Assembly (NCBI GenBank): GCA_964568625.1
Contig: CAZMQG010000010.1
Coordinates: forward strand, 1 to 56,608
Source of the DNA: JBAZAX01 sp964568625
Lineage (GTDB): Bacteria; Babelota; Babeliae; Babelales; RVW-14
Length of the DNA: 56,608 nt
Reading direction: 5' to 3'
The position numbers and the translations under genes were made by a program. A model generated the notes under the pieces. That model searched no databases. It worked only from the letters and a program-made list of their open reading frames with translations, and had not been told where the DNA came from. Below, in pieces: positions 43,747 through 51,962 of this stretch (its first letter is position 1; every line of letters starts with the position of its first letter).

Positions 43747-45204
43747 ATGCTTTTTAATTCACTTGAATTTCTGATTTTTTTCCCAATCGTAACGACTTTG
43801 TATTTCATCTTGCCGCACAAATGGCGATGGTTGATGTTGCTTTCAGCAAGCTGCATTTTCTACATGTCGTTTATCCCAATTTATATTTTGATTTTATTCT
43901 TTACGATAATTATTGATTATATTGCAGGAATTCTTATCGAAAATGCATCAGGGCACAAAAGAAAAATTTTTTTGCTTCTTAGTTTGTTCTCAAATTTATC
44001 GATTTTAGGCTTTTTTAAATATTTCAATTTTTTTAACAATAGCGTTTCAGGATTGGCGTATTTATTTGGTTTTTCCAACCCAATTCCGGAGTTAAATATT
44101 ATTTTGCCGATTGGCTTGTCGTTCCATACATTTCAGGCAATGAGTTATACGATAGAAGTTTATTTTGGTCGGCAAAAGGCAGAGCGGCACTTTGGGATAT
44201 ACTCTCTTTATGTGCTGTTTTATCCACAACTCGTAGCAGGTCCAATTGAACGGCCACAAAATTTGTTACATCAGTTTTATGAAAAACATAATTTTGACTA
44301 TCAACAAGTGACTGATGGTTTGAAATTGATGGCATGGGGATTTTTCAAAAAATTGGTTATTGCCGATCGTCTAGCATTATTTGTAAATAATATTTATACA
44401 CAGCCGGATGCTCATTCTGGTAGATCACTTATTGTGGCAACAATATTTTTTGCATATCAAATTTACTGTGATTTTTCCGGATATTCAGACATTGCAGTTG
44501 GAGCTGCGCAGGTTATGGGATTTAAGTTGATGATCAACTTTGATCGGCCTTATGCGGCAAAATCTATTTCTGAATTTTGGCGACGTTGGCATATTTCACT
44601 TTCCCAGTGGTTTCGTGATTATGTTTACATACCACTTGGTGGAAATCGTGTTTCTGTGATGAAAGTTTACAGAAATCTTTTTATTACTTTTCTTCTTAGT
44701 GGGCTTTGGCATGGAGCCAGTTGGACTTTTGTAATTTGGGGTGCACTTAATGGAGTTTATCTTATTGTTGGTGCTGCGACTAAAATGTGGCGCAAGACGA
44801 TTGTTCACTATATTACGCTTGATATGTATCCTGCGCTACATAAGTCATTACAAGTTGCTATAACTTTTGGCCTTACATGTTTTGCTTGGATATTTTTTAG
44901 AGTAGAAAGTATTTCCGATGCTTTTCTTATTATAAAAAAAATATTTTATAGTCCATGGGGTACATCTTGGGGTGGGGGAATGGAGTCAATTTTTTGCGGA
45001 CGATCAAAAATGGATTTCTTGATTGCGATAATTGCAATTATAACGCTGGAATTCGTCCAGTTGTGGGCACATGGTAATGATTTGATTGCACGAGTTAATG
45101 CTTTGCCAACATACATTCGTTGGACTTTATATTATTTACTTATTTTTAGCATTATTTTGTTCGGCATGCTTGGTGCTTCAAAATTTATTTATTTTCAATT
45201 TTAG
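43747..45204 (+). CDS. MBOAT family O-acyltransferase (AlgI-like)
   Basis: 485 residues, multi-spanning inner-membrane protein. Family marks: FFPIVTTLYFILPHKWRWL start, SYTIEVYFGR, YPQLVAGPIERP, FWRRWHISLSQWFRDY with His282 and the invariant active-site His322 in SGLWHGASWT. AlgI-type enzymes pass acyl (commonly acetyl) groups across the membrane to a periplasmic or outer glycan. The SGNH-like gene directly downstream is the expected partner. Thirteen bases separate the two genes. Confidence 0.93.
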   Translation: MLFNSLEFLIFFPIVTTLYFILPHKWRWLMLLSASCIFYMSFIPIYILILFFTIIIDYIAGILIENASGHKRKIFLLLSLFSNLSILGFFKYFNFFNNSVSGLAYLFGFSNPIPELNIILPIGLSFHTFQAMSYTIEVYFGRQKAERHFGIYSLYVLFYPQLVAGPIERPQNLLHQFYEKHNFDYQQVTDGLKLMAWGFFKKLVIADRLALFVNNIYTQPDAHSGRSLIVATIFFAYQIYCDFSGYSDIAVGAAQVMGFKLMINFDRPYAAKSISEFWRRWHISLSQWFRDYVYIPLGGNRVSVMKVYRNLFITFLLSGLWHGASWTFVIWGALNGVYLIVGAATKMWRKTIVHYITLDMYPALHKSLQVAITFGLTCFAWIFFRVESISDAFLIIKKIFYSPWGTSWGGGMESIFCGRSKMDFLIAIIAIITLEFVQLWAHGNDLIARVNALPTYIRWTLYYLLIFSIILFGMLGASKFIYFQF

Positions 45205-45216
45205 GAGGATTGGCGC

Positions 45217-46329
45217 ATGAATATTTTTTTTAAAAAAATGATGTATTTGCTACCAATCCCCATGTTTATCGTGACGGTTAATTATTTTGTAGAAAAAACT
45301 AATCTTTTAAAAAACAATGCACGATATGCCGCTCATTACCTTTGGCAAGGGTATAACATTGCTAATGCATATACATGTGGTGATTCTTCGATAAAAGAGT
45401 TTTATGTGAATAATGCGATTATGGGGAAAGATATTCTTGTTTTTGGGTCAAGCCGTTCATTGGGAATTAATAGTAAACTGTTTCCCGAAAAAAATTTTTT
45501 TAATATGAGTGTGACGGATGGGAGACTCGAAAATTTTATTTATTTTTATTTTTTATGGCGTGAAAAATGCCTTATACCGAAACATGTAATATTGGGTCTT
45601 GATGTATGGCTTTTAAAGCATAAATCCCAAAATGACTTGATGGGATTTATGAAAAAAAAGTTGATAGAAGTTGACTCAGATTTTTTATCTGAATCTGATT
45701 TGGGATTTATTTTGAGATGGGATGATAATTGTAAGCAGACTACCGAAAGAACATTTGAATTTGTGCAACGCTTGATCTCAGTTGATTTATTTCGAAATTC
45801 ATTAATGTATGAGCTGAATTTTTTATTGCATAGCTGTGGATTGAAGGGAATTGGTATTTTTTATCCAACTAAAGAAAATTTTGCAGATTCAGAAGTAATG
45901 TTGGCTGATGGGAGTATAAATTATGGATTGGTTAGAAGGTCTAGAAGTGTTGACGAAGTCAATCGCCAAGTTCTTTCTGCAATAAAAGAAAAAGGTTTTT
46001 CTCATCTAAATGATTTTGAAAAACTTGATGAAGATATGGTTAAGTTGTTTGAGATTTTTATTAAGTTACTGCTGCATGATAATGTATCAGTAACTTTTTT
46101 TCTTACACCATATCATCCTAAAGCATATGATTTGTTGAAAGTATCTGAAAAAAACAAAATAGTATGCACGGTTTGTGATTACTTTAAAGATGTTGCAATA
46201 AAAAATGGTATAAAAGTTCTTAGTGATTTTGATCCTACAATCAATAATTTAGAAGACAGAGATTTTTTTGATGAGTTTCATCCAAAAGAATCAGCCATGC
46301 AAAAAGTTTTTTGTGCAAACTTGGTATAA
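45217..46329 (+). CDS. SGNH-like acyl-transfer partner of the MBOAT protein
   Basis: 370 residues. One N-terminal membrane segment (about 6-25) puts the rest outside. LVFGSSRSLGI has the candidate nucleophile Ser78 or Ser79, and DEFHP near the C-terminus gives Asp352 and His355, the Ser-Asp-His layout of SGNH/AlgX/DltD-like proteins, which hand acyl groups from an MBOAT to a glycan. Sequence is diverged, so the family call rests on the motif pair and the neighbour. Start after GGAGG. Ends shortly before a membrane-protein gene. Confidence 0.65.
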   Translation: MNIFFKKMMYLLPIPMFIVTVNYFVEKTNLLKNNARYAAHYLWQGYNIANAYTCGDSSIKEFYVNNAIMGKDILVFGSSRSLGINSKLFPEKNFFNMSVTDGRLENFIYFYFLWREKCLIPKHVILGLDVWLLKHKSQNDLMGFMKKKLIEVDSDFLSESDLGFILRWDDNCKQTTERTFEFVQRLISVDLFRNSLMYELNFLLHSCGLKGIGIFYPTKENFADSEVMLADGSINYGLVRRSRSVDEVNRQVLSAIKEKGFSHLNDFEKLDEDMVKLFEIFIKLLLHDNVSVTFFLTPYHPKAYDLLKVSEKNKIVCTVCDYFKDVAIKNGIKVLSDFDPTINNLEDRDFFDEFHPKESAMQKVFCANLV

Positions 46330-46431
46330 TTGTCACCAATATACAGAGAATAGATCATTGCAAATAAACTTGGTATGATACATGAAATTTGTTGATGTAT
46401 TTTTAAGTTAGTTTTTTTGATAGGGGTTGTC

Positions 46432-47073
46432 ATGAGCGATTTTCTTAAAAAATGTTTGATGCTAAGTGTATTTGGATTTTGCATAAGTTTTTTATCTTTA
46501 TTTAAATTAAGTTTTTTACTTGGATCTCATAAATTCTTTTTTTCGGGAATTAATTTTATCTTGCCCGTGATCGGAGCGTTTTTCAGTTTACCGGTATCGT
46601 TATTGTTAATTTCTGCTCTATTTATTTTAAAATCATCTGTTGGCTTTGGTGTTTTAACAATGGGTCTACCAACACTTGTTGCGGCTTCCAGTTTTGCTGC
46701 CAAATCTAAAAAATTAGATTTTTTACTGCATGTAGTTTTGCCATTGTCCTGCATGATTTTGTTTATTGCACATCCGGTTGCAGGTAATGCGTTTGTCTAC
46801 TCTTTTTATTGGATTATTCCTGTTGTTCTTTACGTTTTTAACTACAAAAATATGTTTTATAAGTCTTTGGCGGCTACATTTTTGGCTCATGCGGTTGGTA
46901 GCATAATTTGGTTATACACTGTGCCAATGACAAGTGCCCAGTGGCTTGCATTAATCCCGGTTGTTGCTGTTGAACGGTTGGTTATGGCTAGCAGTATGGT
47001 AATTTTATACCAAATATTGGTCAGATTTTTTAATTTTGAATTTATACGAATATTATTTACGGTTCGTGATTAA
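46432..47073 (+). CDS. multi-pass membrane protein of unknown function
   Basis: 213 residues, from the ATG at 46432 which follows AGGGG. About six hydrophobic helices, short loops, few charges. LLSALFILKSSVGFGVLTMGLPTL and a late AVERLVMASSMVILYQIL suggest a compact bundle such as ECF-transporter S components, but no family motif is certain. Its position inside the glycan run is odd for a vitamin transporter and may mean a link to glycan handling, or chance. 61 bases before the next methyltransferase. Confidence 0.55.
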   Translation: MSDFLKKCLMLSVFGFCISFLSLFKLSFLLGSHKFFFSGINFILPVIGAFFSLPVSLLLISALFILKSSVGFGVLTMGLPTLVAASSFAAKSKKLDFLLHVVLPLSCMILFIAHPVAGNAFVYSFYWIIPVVLYVFNYKNMFYKSLAATFLAHAVGSIIWLYTVPMTSAQWLALIPVVAVERLVMASSMVILYQILVRFFNFEFIRILFTVRD

Positions 47074-47133
47074 CCCCTTAATTTATTTTACATAACTTTG
47101 CGTAAAATTATATTGGTGAAAGAGGGAGTAGTA

Positions 47134-47964
47134 ATGTTAGAACAAGCTGCGTCCAAAAATTTGAAAAGCATTGTATTTAAATGGAAACCGGAAGAGTTTG
47201 ATTTTTTGCTAAAATCATGTGATTTCGATGATGGCGTTAAAATCACATTAAAATACTTGAATGATAAGAATGCAAAAATATTGGAAGCCGGGTGTGGAAT
47301 TGGCAGAGTGGTAAAATATCTTCAAGACCGTGGCTTTTCAGATGTAAACGGTATTGAGATTGATAAGGAATCTGTAGATTTTCAGAATACATTTTTCCCG
47401 GAATTAAAAGTCAAACATGCCGATGTTCTTGCTATGCCATATCCCGATAATTTTTTTGATGTAATTTTGAGTTATGGAGTGATAGAGCATTTCCCCGATG
47501 GTCCGGATGCTCCGTTGAAAGCCATGTATAATGTATTAAAACCCGGTGGAATTGCTATTGTTACCGTTCCAAGTTTTAACAAAATTCGACAAATTAAATA
47601 TTTTTACAGGATGTTTGATATCAGAAAATATAATTTTATACGTAAGTTTTTTGGGAAAAAACTGTTAAAAAAGAATGGAAAGCACTTCTCTTTTTATATA
47701 GATCCTCAGTATGGTAATTTTTTTGAATATCGTTTAACTAAGAAACAGTTTGAGAATATTTGTAAGCGTGCAGGTTTCCAGATTATTGAAAGTGCGCCAA
47801 TTGCTCACATAGATGGACTATTTCATGAGATAGGTGCTCCATTGGTAACATTTAAAGATTGGAAATTTAAATTAAGCAGATCGGGTAATTTGCTTAATAA
47901 AATGTTTTCATCTGTTCCATTTTTGCATAATCATATGCATGCCTGTGTGCTGAAAAAAATTTAA
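47134..47964 (+). CDS. class I SAM-dependent methyltransferase
   Basis: 276 residues; ATG after GGGAG. Motif I ILEAGCGIGRVVKY at 49-62, EIDKESV, and VILSYGVIEHFPDG follow the Methyltransf_11 layout, and the NVLKPGGIAIVTVPS strand fits. A basic, aromatic middle (YFYRMFDIRKYNFIRKFFGKK) may lie on the membrane. Different from the 41147 enzyme. In a row with glycosyltransferases, so sugar methylation is the best guess. Confidence 0.83.
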   Translation: MLEQAASKNLKSIVFKWKPEEFDFLLKSCDFDDGVKITLKYLNDKNAKILEAGCGIGRVVKYLQDRGFSDVNGIEIDKESVDFQNTFFPELKVKHADVLAMPYPDNFFDVILSYGVIEHFPDGPDAPLKAMYNVLKPGGIAIVTVPSFNKIRQIKYFYRMFDIRKYNFIRKFFGKKLLKKNGKHFSFYIDPQYGNFFEYRLTKKQFENICKRAGFQIIESAPIAHIDGLFHEIGAPLVTFKDWKFKLSRSGNLLNKMFSSVPFLHNHMHACVLKKI

Positions 47965-48007
47965 GTAAAAAGTTTACGATTAGTGTTTTTTGTGTGGTGA
48001 GGTTCTA

Positions 48008-49069
48008 GTGAAAAACATTATTGTTGCTTGGTGTAATTCAAGCGAAAATGATTTTGAAAATTTTGTGCCGTTAAATTTTGTGGGAGAGAGAAATTTAAAA
48101 CTTGGGTTTTCAAATGATATACACGTACTGTTTTTGAACGGAATTAATAACTTAACCGTAGCTTATAAAAAAAAATTATCTGATCTTGGATATCATTTAC
48201 ACGATTGTTCTCTCATATATCAAAAATTTGATGAAAAATATAATAAATTGAGCAGATTTGGTGACTATGAAAAAAAGTGTTTCTTGCGTTGGTTGGTTAT
48301 CGAAGAATATTTTAGAGGGGAACAGATAATTCATTACGATGGGGACATAGTCTTTAATGAGGATGTTGCGGTAATCCAAAAATTATTAAACGGTTTTACG
48401 TTTGTTTTGCAGGGGTGCCCTGCCTTTACTTGTATAAGCGATTTATCTTGGTTTGAATCGTACAAAAGTGAATTAGATAAGTTCGTTGATGATATTGAAG
48501 GCTACTCAGCCAAGGCTTGGCAAGAAAGAGTTGGGTGGGAAGTTACATTTAGAACCCGTTGGTCCGGGTCAAGGTTTAGAGAAATTATAACAAGTGATCA
48601 AGATTTTATTTCTCATCTTATGCATACAGGACGTATAGTTCAGGATTCTGTCGAAAAAATATTACTGGCGCTTAATGATTATATTGTTTTTCAAAATCCA
48701 CTTTATATTCACATGTATGATGATAATTTTCCATATTTAAAATGTATTCGTGAAAATGGAATAGATTATTTTTTATGTAAAAGAGAAGATGGGAAAGATT
48801 GCTTTTATAAAAAAAGAGTCTTATTTTGGCACATGCAGTCCGGATTTAACTTTTATTTGGCAAAATTTATTTTTAGGAAGAGATTTTTATGGTGGTTACC
48901 CATGGGACGATTGCCGTTGTTGGGATATGAGCATTGCATAAATAAAAAATTCAAACGTTTTTTTAAGTTTTACCTACGTCTTAATGTTTATGACTATTTT
49001 TTTAATAAATATGATTTTAGTGGGGTTATGAGGGATAAAGTGTGGTGGAAGAGAGGTATTTTTGGTTAG
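48008..49069 (+). CDS. GT-A-type glycosyltransferase-like protein
   Basis: 353 residues from the GTG at 48008 after GAGG. HYDGDIVFN near residue 109-117 holds the DxD (Asp111, Asp113) that binds nucleotide-sugar with metal. RWLVIEEYF just before it is a helix typical of this fold, and SDQDFISHLMHTG near 195 may carry the catalytic base. The tail is rich in aromatic and basic residues. I cannot name a GT family; inverting or retaining mode unknown. Next gene starts 22 bases later. Confidence 0.65.
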   Translation: MKNIIVAWCNSSENDFENFVPLNFVGERNLKLGFSNDIHVLFLNGINNLTVAYKKKLSDLGYHLHDCSLIYQKFDEKYNKLSRFGDYEKKCFLRWLVIEEYFRGEQIIHYDGDIVFNEDVAVIQKLLNGFTFVLQGCPAFTCISDLSWFESYKSELDKFVDDIEGYSAKAWQERVGWEVTFRTRWSGSRFREIITSDQDFISHLMHTGRIVQDSVEKILLALNDYIVFQNPLYIHMYDDNFPYLKCIRENGIDYFLCKREDGKDCFYKKRVLFWHMQSGFNFYLAKFIFRKRFLWWLPMGRLPLLGYEHCINKKFKRFFKFYLRLNVYDYFFNKYDFSGVMRDKVWWKRGIFG

Positions 49070-49090
49070 TTATATTTGTTGGGTTTTGTA

Positions 49091-50050
49091 ATGGATACAG
49101 TATTTCAAACACCAGTTTTATTTATCATTTTTAATAGACCAAGTACAACCAGGCTTGTCTTTAATCAAATAAAAAAGATAAAGCCGAAAAAACTTTTTGT
49201 GGCTGCAGATGGTCCAAGACCAGGAGTTTTAAATGATAAGGCTAATTGTTCAGAAACTCGTGAAATAATTAATCAAATAGATTGGGATTGCCAAATTTTC
49301 ACACTTTTTAGGGATGAAAATTTGGGATGTGGAAGAGCTGTGAGTTCTGCAATTAATTGGTTTTTTGAAAATGTGGAAGATGGAATTATTCTTGAAGATG
49401 ACTGTCTTCCTGACGAATCGTTTTTCGCATTTTGTTCTTTGATGTTGGATAAATATCGCTTTGATAAACAAGTTATGATGATTAGCGGTACAAATTTTCT
49501 TTTTAATAAAACTAGAGGTTTTAGTTTATTTTCTTCAAACTGTGACTATTTTTTTTCAAGAAATTATTTGATTTGGGGTTGGGCCACATGGAAGCGAGCT
49601 TGGAATTTATACGATTTTGAGTTGGTCGATTGGAAAATGCAAAGAGATATAAAAATAGATAAGTTGCATAAGATATTCAAAAATAGATGTGTTGCAAATT
49701 ATTGGGAAGAGAATTTTGATAAAGTTATTCATAAGAAGACAGATACCTGGGACTATCAGTGGGCTTACTGTTGTATTTTTAATAGTGGATTGAGTCTTAA
49801 TTCTAGAATTAATTTAGTATCAAATATTGGGTTGATTGGGGCACATGGTACAGGGAAAAGTATTTTTTTGGATCTCCCAACAAAAAAAATAGATGTAAGT
49901 GAAATACTGTTTTTAAAAGATATAAAAGTAGATAAAAAATTTGAAATAATAACTCACAAAAATATGCAGATTATAAAACCGTTTCAATATAACGTTTTAA
50001 TTTTTTTGAAAAGAAAAATAAAAAAAATATTAAATTTAATGAAGATATGA
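49091..50050 (+). CDS. GT2-like glycosyltransferase (HlpA-like)
   Basis: 319 residues. PVLFIIFNRPSTTRLVFNQI at 8-27 starts a GT-A fold and is common to a family often annotated as sugar transferase or hemolytic protein HlpA-like. LEDDCLPDE with Asp103/Asp104 is the metal site; FSRNYLIWGWATWKRAW near 160 is the acceptor loop of this group. Long basic tail. The ATG at 49091 is preceded by GGG; upstream TTG is less likely. Ten bases before the next gene. Confidence 0.8.
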   Translation: MDTVFQTPVLFIIFNRPSTTRLVFNQIKKIKPKKLFVAADGPRPGVLNDKANCSETREIINQIDWDCQIFTLFRDENLGCGRAVSSAINWFFENVEDGIILEDDCLPDESFFAFCSLMLDKYRFDKQVMMISGTNFLFNKTRGFSLFSSNCDYFFSRNYLIWGWATWKRAWNLYDFELVDWKMQRDIKIDKLHKIFKNRCVANYWEENFDKVIHKKTDTWDYQWAYCCIFNSGLSLNSRINLVSNIGLIGAHGTGKSIFLDLPTKKIDVSEILFLKDIKVDKKFEIITHKNMQIIKPFQYNVLIFLKRKIKKILNLMKI

Positions 50051-50059
50051 GATTTAATT

Positions 50060-50875
50060 ATGGATTGCAAGATATGTGGGCTCGAATCACGCGAGATATT
50101 TAAGTCAAAAATTTTGAATAAATACGAGGGTGTAAAGTATTTTTATTGCGATAATTGTGAATTTTTGCAAACGGAAGATCCATTTTGGTTAGACGAAGCT
50201 TATGCAAATGCAATATTAGACCAAGATACAGGTGTTTTAAATAGAAATAATTCTTTGGCCAAAATAAGTTCTGTCTTAATTTATTTTTTATTTAATAGAA
50301 ACGGTAAATTTGTGGATTTGGGAGGTGGTTATGGAATTTTTACACGACTTATGCGCGACGTAGGATTTGATTTTTATTGGAGTGATCCATATTCACAAAA
50401 TATCGTGGCTAAATCTTTCGAATATTCAACTGATCTTGGGAATATTGAGTTGGTTACGTGTTTTGAATGTTTTGAGCATTTTAAAGATCCAATTTTTGAA
50501 CTTGAAAAAATAATTAAAGTGTCCCCAAATATAATTTTTACGACAAATATTTTACCAACACCGGTTCCTGCTCCAAATACGTGGTGGTATTATGCTCAGG
50601 AGGGTGGTCAGCACATATCATTTTACAGAGAAAAGACTTTGCGATTTGTGGCCCAAAAATATAATTTAAACTTTTACTCATTTTGGGGTATACATTTGCT
50701 TACTAAACAAAAAGTGAATAAATATTTTTTTGAAAAACTAGTGCAGTACGGGCCCAATTATTTGTGGAATCACGTTCGAAAGAATATGCACAGCAAAACC
50801 GTTAGTGATATGAATTTTATTATCGAAAAAAATAAGGTTGGTAGAGTTGTTAGTCATGACAAAAGTTCTTTTTGA
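50060..50875 (+). CDS. SAM methyltransferase with N-terminal zinc ribbon
   Basis: 271 residues. Cys3, Cys6, Cys30 and Cys33 form a zinc-ribbon-like start (CKIC, CDNC), the layout of C-methyltransferases of deoxysugar pathways. Motif I FVDLGGGYGIF near 85-95 and a TCFECFEHF motif near 137 follow. The chain is short for that family, which normally runs to about 400 residues, so the C-terminal part is missing. Might C- or O-methylate a sugar; unknown. Overlaps the next gene by 20 bases. Confidence 0.8.
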   Translation: MDCKICGLESREIFKSKILNKYEGVKYFYCDNCEFLQTEDPFWLDEAYANAILDQDTGVLNRNNSLAKISSVLIYFLFNRNGKFVDLGGGYGIFTRLMRDVGFDFYWSDPYSQNIVAKSFEYSTDLGNIELVTCFECFEHFKDPIFELEKIIKVSPNIIFTTNILPTPVPAPNTWWYYAQEGGQHISFYREKTLRFVAQKYNLNFYSFWGIHLLTKQKVNKYFFEKLVQYGPNYLWNHVRKNMHSKTVSDMNFIIEKNKVGRVVSHDKSSF

Positions 50876-51962
50876 TGATCAAATTTTTACGGGACAAAAA
50901 ATTGGTGGAATTTCTAGATATTTCAGTCAACTTTTTAAAGAGTTTGAAACCAACGATTCTATTGACTATAAATTGCCATTAATTTATTCAGAAAATATTT
51001 ATCTGAAAGGTTTAAAAAAAGTTAAAAATTATGGTTTTCTAGAAGGCAAAAAATTTAAGGGTCGCGATCGCTTACTTAATTTTTTTCAAAAAATAAGCAG
51101 ACAATCAAGTAAAATTTGTTTAACGTCCGGAAACTTCGATATTTTTCATCCGACTGATTATAATCCGTATTTTTTAGATTATTTGAATAATAAACCTTTT
51201 GTGATAACTATTCACGATATGATACACGAAATTTATGCCGGTGAATTTTTTAATGTGAATGATACTTATATTTCCCGCAAAAGGTTGTTGGCGGAAAAAG
51301 CCTCAAAAATTATAACTGTTTCTCAAAATACTAAAAATGATATCATCAAGTTTTATGGCATTGATGAAAATAAAATTACAGTAATATATCATGCTAATTC
51401 TTTGAATGTAAATTTATGTGATCCAATTCCAGTTCCGGAGAAATTTTTGCTTTTTATAGGATCTAGAGGTCGATACAAGAATTTTAATTTTTTTATAAAG
51501 TCCATATCTTCGTTATTTCAAGAAGATAAAGATTTATATTTAATTTGTGTTGGTGGCGCTGACTTTACAAGCGAAGAGATACTTATCTTTGACAAATTTG
51601 GCATAAAAAACAGAATTTTACATTATTTTGTTAACGATTCTCAGTTGGTATATTTATATAAAAAAACAATTGCTTTTGTTTTTCCATCTTTGTATGAAGG
51701 TTTTGGATTGCCGATTTTGGAGGCGTTTGCTTGTGGATGTCCGGTTATTGCAAGTAATTGTGAAGTTTTTAAAGAAATAGGTCATGATTCTGTAATGTAT
51801 TTTGATGGCCGCGAAAGCGATTCTATATTTCAAGTAGTTTCTCAGGTTATTGAAAATAAAAATCTGCGTGTACATTTAGCATCAAATGGCATTGTTCATG
51901 CAAAAAAATTTTCATGGGTAGAGGCTGCGCGTTTGACTACAAATCTTTATGAAAGTATTTAG
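50856..51962 (+). CDS. glycosyltransferase family 4
   Basis: 368 residues, GT-B. ATG at 50856 inside the end of the methyltransferase gene; the reading frame is different and the overlap is 20 bases. IFTGQKIGGISRYFSQL near 12-30 is typical of GT4 acceptor-side starts; FLLFIGSRGRYKNFNFF marks the donor domain; FPSLYEGFGLPILEAFACGCPVIAS holds the acidic E-x7-E pair. Mannosyl- or rhamnosyl-type transferases look alike, so the sugar is unknown. Its stop overlaps the opposing gene's stop by 4 bases. Confidence 0.9.
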   Translation: MTKVLFDDQIFTGQKIGGISRYFSQLFKEFETNDSIDYKLPLIYSENIYLKGLKKVKNYGFLEGKKFKGRDRLLNFFQKISRQSSKICLTSGNFDIFHPTDYNPYFLDYLNNKPFVITIHDMIHEIYAGEFFNVNDTYISRKRLLAEKASKIITVSQNTKNDIIKFYGIDENKITVIYHANSLNVNLCDPIPVPEKFLLFIGSRGRYKNFNFFIKSISSLFQEDKDLYLICVGGADFTSEEILIFDKFGIKNRILHYFVNDSQLVYLYKKTIAFVFPSLYEGFGLPILEAFACGCPVIASNCEVFKEIGHDSVMYFDGRESDSIFQVVSQVIENKNLRVHLASNGIVHAKKFSWVEAARLTTNLYESI

